Of a DNA stretch of 15,751 nt, positions 9,535 through 15,751 are shown piece by piece. Under the pieces are notes generated by a model. That model was not told where the DNA came from. It saw only the letters and a list, made by a program, of their open reading frames with translations, and ran no database searches. Both the position numbers and the translations under genes were made by a program. Source of the stretch: Ophioceras dolichostomum (Eukaryota > Ascomycota > Sordariomycetes > Magnaporthales > Ophioceraceae); contig PYST01000574.1 of NCBI GenBank assembly GCA_003049485.1, positions 1 through 15,751 of the forward strand, written 5' to 3'. Numbering within the stretch: position 1 is the stretch's first letter; each line of letters starts with the position of its first letter.

Positions 9535-9682
9535 CAGAGCTCTGCTGGCTTCTCTCGGTCTGCTTCCTCCCCTCTCAGCCATCAGGACTGCGCCTTGCTT
9601 CTTGATACCCTTCAGCGATCTTCGTCCCCCTTTCCCCCATACTCTACTCCCATAGTAACTACCCCCTCGACGCCTGGCAACC

Positions 9683-10918
9683 ATGACCGTCGACGAATAT
9701 GGTGCGTTCCGAACCTCCCGGCCACCCCTTCACGATGATTCTCTAGACTAACATGGTGTTGGTTTTGCTTGTGATCATCAGTCCCCGGAAGTCTCTGGTT
9801 CTACGCCCCAAATCAGGGTGCTGCCCTGTTCTTCACCATCGCGTTCCTCGTTCTCACTCTAGTTCACACTTGGCAATGCTAGTAAGCAAGCATTCTCCCA
9901 TCCTCTTCCATTGCCGCCTTTGCAAGACAGCTGACACTTGTTTTCACGGATTTCCCAGTCACTACAAGTGCTTTCGGATAACGACCCTCTTTATCGTCAG
10001 CGGCTTCTTCTTCGCACTCGGCTTCACCTTGAGAGCGTACGGCTCGTTCGGACACTACGGCGAGCTAATTACGTTCATCCTGAGCCTGGTTTTTATTGCC
10101 ATCTGCCCGTAAGTGGGACACGATCGCGTCCAGGTTCTAGACTTTCGCCGGGTGGCTTCGAGGCACTGACACACAACAACAGTCCATTCCTCGCCCTAGC
10201 AAACTACACCATCCTCGGCCGCGTCCTCTACTACGTCCCATACCTCTCGCCGCTTCACCCAGGCAAAGTCCTCACCATCTTCGGCACTCTCACGATGGTC
10301 ATCGAGGCCATCAACGGCATCGGTGCCGCCTTCGCCTCCAACCCCAAGAGCTCGCTCGGCTCGGCAGGCCCCATCGTGATGTACGTCTCCCTAGGTCTCC
10401 AGTTCGCCGTCATCGCCTCCTTCCTGGTGCTTGCAGGCCACTTCCACTGGCGCTGTCTGCACACAGGTTCAGGTGCGGTCGCGAAAGCCCGAGGCGTCCG
10501 CATACCGCTACTGGTGCTTTACACAAGCTCGAGCCTGATTCTGGCGCGGACGGTCTTTCGGGCTGTGGAGCAGAACGCTGCGGCGGGCAAGAACGGTAGG
10601 AGACTTGAGGACACTCCCAACGTGATCAGGTATGAATGGTACTTCCTCGTGTTTGAGGGAACCATCATGCTGGTCAACATCGCCATGTGGAACATCTGGC
10701 ATCCCCGCCGGTATCTCCCCGATGACATCAAGGCTTACATTTCGCAGGATGGAATGACCGTTGTGACGGACCCCCCGTTTTGGCAGGATGGCACGCACAA
10801 GTCCCTTTCTCGCAGGACCATCGACATGTTTGGCCTTTCGAAGTTGAGGCACAGCCGGAGCAAGTCCGGGCACAGCGAGCTTCTGCAAGATGGGGAGGAG
10901 CTCAGTACTCGGGCATAG
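9683..10918 (+). CDS. RTA1-like seven-transmembrane protein (lipid-translocating exporter family)
   Basis: Four exons: 9683-9701, 9782-9881, 9959-10108 and 10183-10918, giving 334 residues. All three introns (80, 77 and 74 bases) have GT...AG ends and CTAAC or CTGAC branch sites. The N-terminus LWFYAPNQGAALFFTIAF is typical of the family. Hydrophobic segments lie near residues 20-37, 47-62, 75-95, 118-140 and 155-175, with two more before a charged tail. Conserved-looking stretches include CPPFLALANYTILGRV, the E131...N134-G pair, RTVFRAVEQ and YEWYFLVFEG. RTA1/RSB1-type proteins are linked in yeast to 7-aminocholesterol resistance and to sphingoid-base release at the plasma membrane; the substrate here is unknown. 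The tail of about 60 residues is rich in Ser, Arg and Lys (HSRSKSGHSELLQDGEEL), possibly a phosphorylation or sorting region. The gene is intact and divergent from the Zn2Cys6 gene. Confidence 0.9.
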
Positions 10919-11642
10919 AATGGGAGCTCTTTAGGGTACGGTAATCGTAGGAAAGTGTAAAAGGAATAGCACTACATCTCACCAGAGGCTTGTTATACGA
11001 GCAGAGACGTGGAGAATATGGCTGTATATATATACGATAGAGAAGTTTTCTCCGGGACTAGACGGACACAGCTGAGGCATATATACCATAGACCAGACAA
11101 GAGGCACTAGTCAAGATATAGGCAACAGGGCAGCACGTGGCAATTTTGGAATTCAGTGAGTGTTTCAGTATACGGCTTTTTGATATACAACCACTAGTGT
11201 TAGTGCTAGTGAGCATCTTCAGACGAATTCCGGGCTTGAACACATCGCACGTTAGACCGCTCGTACTACCGCTATGCACCGTAAAATCTTGGATGGAGGA
11301 GCTTGCCTACCGGGAAGAAAGGAGAACTCAGACTATTGGCCAGCGAGGGAAAAAAATGAGGGAGGGGTTGCATTGCAGACAGCTCTCTTGCTACCTACGA
11401 GAGGCTCGCATTGCCAGTGTTAGACATTTCGCTATTGGATAAAAAAAATAATATGCGCAGACGGTGCCACGACCGCATCTTCGGTTGAGGAATCCCGTGT
11501 CCCAGCATTTAATAAACGCCGAACAGCTCCGTTTCTCCATGTCGCCCCTCCCTCTCCCTCCCACAACTCTTGCTTTCAGTCGCCACGACCTCGCTGTCTC
11601 CCTCGCTCCCCAAACAGTCACACCAACGTGCCCGTTGCCACC
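10919..11642. other. Intergenic region between the RTA1-like and DUF4238 genes
   Basis: About 720 bases with no supported gene. Just downstream of RTA1 are AT-rich stretches (GTATATATATACGATAG near 11023-11039) that may serve in 3' end formation. Close to the DUF4238 gene, TTTAATAAA (11508-11516) is a possible TATA element, followed by a CT-rich leader (CCCCTCCCTCTCCCTCCC) that runs to the ATG at 11643. So the damaged gene still has a promoter-like front. Confidence 0.5.
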
Positions 11643-13900
11643 ATGTCGACGACTGCGTCGCCTCAACAGTATCATCACTACATTCCTCGCTTCATTTTGA
11701 AGCAATTCGGGCAGGTCTCCGAGAAGAACAAATTGTATGTAGTACTACAAGTACCTGCAACTTGCATTAGACACCAGCATGTTCACCTTGTAAGGCGTGT
11801 CAATGTCAGAACCAGCAGCTGACCCGCCCACAGCGGCAAGCCAGACCCCTGGATTTAGCAGATAGACGTACGCGATGGCTCCTTTCACGTGGAGCGGGAG
11901 AGCCGGGCGTGCGGTGAAACGAACCTATACTACGACGCCGACGCGACCGGCGGCCAAAACATGCAAGTCGAAGAGAAGCTGAGCAAGCTCGAGTCTGACG
12001 CAAGCAAGATATTCAAGGAGGTTAGGGAGTCGGTTGAGGCAGAGAGTGACCAAATCGAGATCTCCGAAGAGGATATCCTAGTGCTGTTCCGGTTTCTCTA
12101 CGTCTCCATCCTTCGGTCGAAGAAGCTTCGGGACCAATGGATGGACCCCTTTAGGGAAAACGACTGGCAGTTCCAGAGGAGGATTGAGACTGCCCAGAGG
12201 CAGCAGCAGCGGCAGGGTCTCTCAGTGAAACCCGAAAAAATTTGGCTAGGGCAGCTGGCCAACCTGTTAACACGTCCCACGAGGACCTCATGCAGGAGAG
12301 CGAGAGGGCGAGGGAAGACAGCGATAGTAGCGGCAGCGCGCCACTAAGCAACGAGGCTAGAACGGCCAAAACGTACCAGGTGTTTTTCGAGAACCGTGCG
12401 CTCCAGGTTTGGAAAGCGGCGGAAGGGTACGAATTCCTGCTCAACGATCGGTTCGTCGACTTCCATAGGGACACGCAGGGTCTTCTAGGCCTAGGTAAGC
12501 GGAAGTTTCTAATTCTTCTCTCCTAGTACATTGCCTTTCGACATCTAGTAGTTCCTACCGACTCTTGCATGTTGAGTGGTACTCCGAGGTGTCTAGTGGT
12601 TGAGACTGACTAGAAGTCCTTCAGTACGCATAAAAGAAGCGAGCGAGGCCGGCCATGACCAGCTTATCATAATGACGCTGGAAATTTGCATCCACAATCT
12701 CATCCCTATTAGTCCCCAGGTCGCCGTGGTCTTTTGCAACCAGGATCTCTGCTTTAACTCGCCTTTCGCCGAAGCCTTCCACAAAGCCAAGCTCCCGTTC
12801 CCTGAAAACAGACTGCTCGCGGACGCCCCGCACAAGGGCATCGTCACTGTCGACTACCCTCGAGAAAAGAGAGGCAAGGGCAAGAAATGGCATCCGGCGG
12901 CTACTACTACGAAATGGCGCGTCAGCATCGGAGTTCTGTCGGCCGAGAACCAGCGGGTTGTCGACTCGTACGCCCTCGGACACGCCCAGTCCTTCGTCAT
13001 CGCTCAGAGGCGATCCCGGTTTGAGAAGGCGAGGAGGGCGAGCGAGGGATTCTGGGAGTTGCAGAGGGCCCGGTGGATCCGGAGCGGATTCGAGGTCTAT
13101 GATATTAGCCTTTCGAAGCGGCCGTGGTAGTCCCCAAGCAAGCAGCCAGGCGAGGCACCGAGCCCGACTACCGACCCAAACTCGGCAGCTGCGCAGCGGG
13201 CAGCAGACTTTTTAGTGGAGTCCATTGGACCCCTTTTGGTCCCCATCCAGCCCGGCAAGCCCCTCGAGCCGACCAGGGCGAACAGCCTCATGTGCTGGAG
13301 AGCCATGCACGCTTACCAGCTCCTTGACGGTGGTCTCCTGCCAGAGCTACCCCAGGACCATGGGGCAAAGCAGGCCGGGGCCAGGACTGGCTTCCCCGCT
13401 CTCTCCTCGCCAAGACGGGTATCCTGCAAGCTCTCGAGAGCGAGTACGGCTCGATCCCGGAGGGTTTTCGGGATCTTGTGAGCGTCGACTTTTGGACGTT
13501 CACGCAGCTCATCGGGGATGCAGTGTTCGAGTCGGTCATTCAAGGGATCAAGAACAAGGTGTCTGAGCTCGTCCTCTGAGACGACTCTGTCTTCAATAGT
13601 CCTTCTAGTCTGATCGAGGCGCCTGCCCTTCCCACGGCTGGTCAACTCTGCCACCATGAGGCGGCGGGTGGGATCGAGGCAACGTCGCCGCTGCTCTCCG
13701 AAAACCCAGGCTTCAAATCAGCTTCTAGGCTGGCGACGACGGTCGAGGTGTGTCGGTGGATGTTCGAAAAGCGCCAGGATATCCTCGCGACGTTCATCAA
13801 ACCCTACTGCGAATCATCCTTCTCGAGCTGGCTGAAGCCGAATCTAACGAGGGAACGGGGGGGGGGGGATGGAATAGCATTATCAGGGACAAACATATGA
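11643..13900 (+). pseudogene. DUF4238-family protein, disrupted
   Basis: The N-terminus YHHYIPRFILKQFG is the signature of DUF4238 (function unknown). The next recognised block is CGETNLYYDADA, then EEKLSKLESDASKIF. Exon 1 is 11643-11734. The best intron is 11735-11833 (GTATGT...CACAG, branch CTGAC 11819-11823), but the following exon then meets an in-frame TAG at 11856-11858. A second intron at 12495-12624 (GTAAGC...TTCAG) joins GLLGL to VRIKEASEAGHDQ and ISPQVAVVFCNQ in phase. Further breaks are one lost base near 12269-12271, TAG at 13128-13130, one lost G in the run 13377-13380, and TGA at 13577-13579. Sense resumes directly after each stop, with residues such as ANSLMCWRAM and, past the TGA, RWMFEKRQDIL. 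The last in-frame stop is TGA 13898-13900, after a run of 12 Gs. The intended product would be roughly 650-680 residues. Some stops could be avoided by other splicing, but not all. Family call is firm, function unknown. Confidence 0.8.
13857..13868. repeat. Run of 12 G near the 3' end of the DUF4238 gene
   Basis: Twelve consecutive G (C on the other strand). It falls inside the terminal coding part of the broken gene, directly after a codon stretch reading LTRER. Its length is prone to replication slippage and to base-calling error, so the reading frame after it is not reliable. Confidence 0.9.
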
Positions 13901-14184
13901 GATGAGACTAGTCAGTGTGACTCGCGGCTAAGATTGATAACTATAGTAGCGTGAGGGGTACCATCCATCAGTATCAGAGGGGTGAGGCGACGTAAAGAAA
14001 CCGGAAGTTCATAAATTTTCAAGTACCGATATCTGTCTGTTCCCCCCTTTTAGTGTTCACCGCTGCCGCCCTTTCCACGCATATCCCGTGCGCCCCTTCC
14101 CACCTCAATCTCCACCCAGCCTTCAACGACAATGAAGTGCCCACTGGACGTCTTTACGCTCCCCTAGCCACTATCTCACACCAC
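13901..14184. other. Convergent intergenic gap between DUF4238 and 2EXR genes
   Basis: These 284 bases separate two 3' ends. A CT-rich stretch at about 14041-14120 looks like a fungal 5' leader on the plus strand, but the plus-strand ORF that follows (from 14053) is antisense to the 2EXR gene and shows no family motif. Nothing else is recognised. Confidence 0.4.
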
Positions 14185-15518
14185 TTAGTCGCGCAACCGT
14201 CGCGACCTGCGACGCCCACGGTCCTCGCGGCACCAGGTATGCTGGTTCGGGCGAAAGCGCGGACACCTCCTGGACAAGACCATGACCCTGAACTTGGCCC
14301 TAAACTCCCGGCTGCGCACGGACAGGGGCTGGGTATCACGCTCACCAGGAGGAGCGGGGCCCGCCGGCACCTCCTCGGTCCACATGTTCCAGAGCAGCTC
14401 CGGTCCGTTATCCTCCCACGTGCCCGAGCGGGAGTGCCACGCCCTCGCCGTCCGATACGCCTTCTTGACGCACTCCCACCGGCTCCCCGGTGCAGCTCTG
14501 TTGCCCCTGCGAGTCGCCATGGCGACGAAGTCTCCGGCGCCGGGGGACAAGCACGGCGTCTCGGTACCGTCGTCGCTCAGCACGCACCGTCGCACGGCGG
14601 CCTCGACGAGCGGCACGAGGACCTCGGTGTTCAGGATGTCCACCAGGAGGTTTTCTTCTCTGTGCGCCCGCGACCACCCTAGTCCGACCGCCTGTGACCC
14701 GGACATGTGCAGGTTGAACTCCTCAAGCACGAGCACAAACTCGGTCGTGGCGGCAAGGTGGCGCGGGGACGGGGTTTCCTCGAACGGCAGCAGCCACAAC
14801 GGTGGTTCGCGAGGGCGTAGCGTCTGTGTAGGGCGAGGCGCGCGCGTCCGCCGGCGACGGGGCGGTTGAGAAGGCCGGCCTCGGCGGCGGTCCTCCCGTA
14901 CAGGGTGCCAAGGACGCCTTCGAGGAAGGGATAGGGGGGATCCAGCACCCTGGCCGGGTTCATCACCGTGCCTAGCATGACGGTGTCCCGGGCCGGGCTG
15001 AACCACGCCGTGAAGCACATCCACCCTTCCTGGCCAGTGTGGTCGTCACGGTATTCGTAGCCCGGGAGGCCGCCGAAGTACGGTTTGGGAAGCTTGCAGA
15101 GGTGGCCCATCTCCCGGGCCACCATGCGGGACTCTCTACACGCCTGTAGGACGCCCCAGGGAACGCTGTGCGGCGGGTCCCAAGGACGGAAGCCGCACGG
15201 CAACGCGTCCCGGTTAGAACGCTGCTCGGCGGGGTCGGTAGCCAGGGCTCCACGGACCGCGGGGGGAATGATGAGATATTGCCTCGGCAGGGCCCCTCGC
15301 CAGATCGTTCGACGAAGCTCCCAGGGCAGGCGGCAGAACTTGGGAAAGTCTGTGAGCTTGACTCTGGGGATAGGTATGTTGCGAGTAGCAGCAGCCTCGG
15401 ACGCCATCCTGGACATTGATCGCGTTACCCTCCTTGCATCCTCCGCGGGGTTTACCATGGCGCATACCCCGAAGATTGCCATGGGGTCTACGATGGAGTT
15501 TGCTATGGGGTTTGCCAT
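14185..15518 (-). pseudogene. 2EXR-domain protein with one apparent frameshift
   Basis: The 2EXR family is large in filamentous ascomycetes and of unknown function. The first ATG of the open frame is at 15518; M38 in the same frame is another possible start. The diagnostic block is FPKFCRLPWELRRTIWRGALP (split here as residues 58-73 and on), with VLQACRESRMVAREMG and the distal FSPARDTVMLG, all normal for the family. Sense then moves to another frame around 14808-14813: ...LALHRRYALA is followed by EPPLWLLPFEE, which fits loss of one base. The second frame runs through EFVLVLEEFNLHMSG and LLWNMWTEEVP to the stop at 14185. Joined length would be about 440 residues. No GT...AG intron of adequate size spans the junction. 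With only one break, sequencing error is a real alternative and the gene could be functional. It converges with the DUF4238 gene. Confidence 0.75.
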
Positions 15519-15540
15519 GGGGTTTGCCACGGGGCTCGCC
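15481..15540. repeat. Five tandem 12-base units at the 2EXR N-terminus
   Basis: Five contiguous 12-base units: two identical ATGGGGTTTGCC copies (15505-15516, 15517-15528) flanked by diverged copies at 15481, 15493 and 15529. On the minus strand they encode a four-residue repeat of the type M/I-A-N-P/S around the proposed start of the 2EXR protein. Because the unit is a multiple of three, gain or loss of a unit would keep the frame. Confidence 0.85.
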
Positions 15541-15663
15541 AAAGACCTTCTAATCAATGAATCTATCGAGCCAAAGGTGTGAGGACAGGCGACGTTGTGA
15601 CCTGAACCGAAAGGCGCAGCTGGGCGACGATACTATGAGAGAGAACCATCGTTGGTTTTGTAG

Positions 15664-15695
<32 letters not shown>

Positions 15696-15696
15696 G
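15664..15696. repeat. (TTG)11 microsatellite
   Basis: Eleven uninterrupted TTG units, read as CAA on the minus strand. It lies about 150-180 bases upstream of the 2EXR start, where a CAA-rich 5' leader is expected. A minus-strand ORF (15738-15550) would read it as polyglutamine but ends in a stop without joining the 2EXR frame, so a leader role is more likely. Confidence 0.9.
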
Positions 15697-15751
15697 AATT
15701 TTTAACGTCTGTTGAAAGCGCCGCCAAGCGCTTTCCACCTCCCTAGGGGTA

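Larger units (their letters stand above)
8977..9682. promoter_or_regulatory. Divergent intergenic region shared by the regulator and RTA1-like genes
   Basis: These 706 bases lie between two start codons pointing apart. They contain a perfect 17-base repeat (9217-9233 and 9372-9388), many scattered CGG and CCG triplets of the kind bound by Zn2Cys6 factors, a TTAAATA element at 9528-9534, and a CT-rich leader (9550-9680) before the RTA1-like ATG. ORFs here (for example 9092-9481 minus) look like chance products of GC-rich sequence. Co-regulation of the pair is inference. Confidence 0.6.

Noticed and set aside
14053..14869. Plus-strand ORFs of 209 and 195 codons
   Set aside because: They are antisense shadows of the 2EXR gene. 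The minus strand carries the recognisable, compositionally normal protein.
15550..15738. Polyglutamine protein on the minus strand
   Set aside because: It is a 62-codon ORF produced by the CAA tract. It ends in a stop before the 2EXR start and does not join its frame.

Overview
The window is eukaryotic and most likely from a filamentous ascomycete (Pezizomycotina, probably Sordariomycetes). Genes are split by short introns with GT...AG ends and CTNAC-type branch sites, and 5' leaders are rich in CT or CA. The families present (HET, 2EXR, RTA1-like, Zn2Cys6 regulator, fungal ABM, a BAS2-like secreted protein, DUF4238) are typical of that group. I see no rRNA, tRNA, CRISPR array or recognisable complete transposon.

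Layout, left to right. 1-536: left edge with a small direct repeat and no supported gene. 537-3062 (+): a HET-domain heterokaryon-incompatibility-type gene broken by three inferred single-base losses and one stop. 3799-4302 (+): an intact two-exon ABM-fold protein. 5555-6038 (+): an intact two-exon small secreted cysteine-rich protein resembling BAS2-type candidate effectors. 6355-8976 (-): an intact six-exon Zn2Cys6 transcription factor of about 713 residues. 9683-10918 (+): an intact four-exon RTA1-like seven-helix membrane protein, divergent from the regulator across a 706-base intergenic region. 11643-13900 (+): a DUF4238 gene with stops and frameshifts. 14185-15518 (-): a 2EXR-domain gene with one apparent frameshift and a short tandem repeat at its N-terminus.

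The window has two characters. The four central genes (ABM, secreted protein, regulator, RTA1-like) can be read end to end with canonical splicing. The three flanking genes (HET, DUF4238, 2EXR), from families that are greatly expanded and variable in fungal genomes, are all damaged. Every inferred indel is a loss of one base, most in short homopolymers, and the stops are compatible with C-to-T change. The likeliest reading is relaxed selection or decay of accessory genes around a maintained core. Base-calling error in homopolymers could explain the frameshifts but not the stops.

The best functional hypothesis is a regulator/transporter pair: the Zn2Cys6 factor and the RTA1-like gene share a divergent promoter that holds a perfect 17-base repeat with CGG/CCG triplets. 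The regulator also has an unusual 24-base micro-exon encoding the first half of its zinc cluster. Skipping it would keep the frame but remove two zinc ligands. All splice models are read by eye and have no transcript support.
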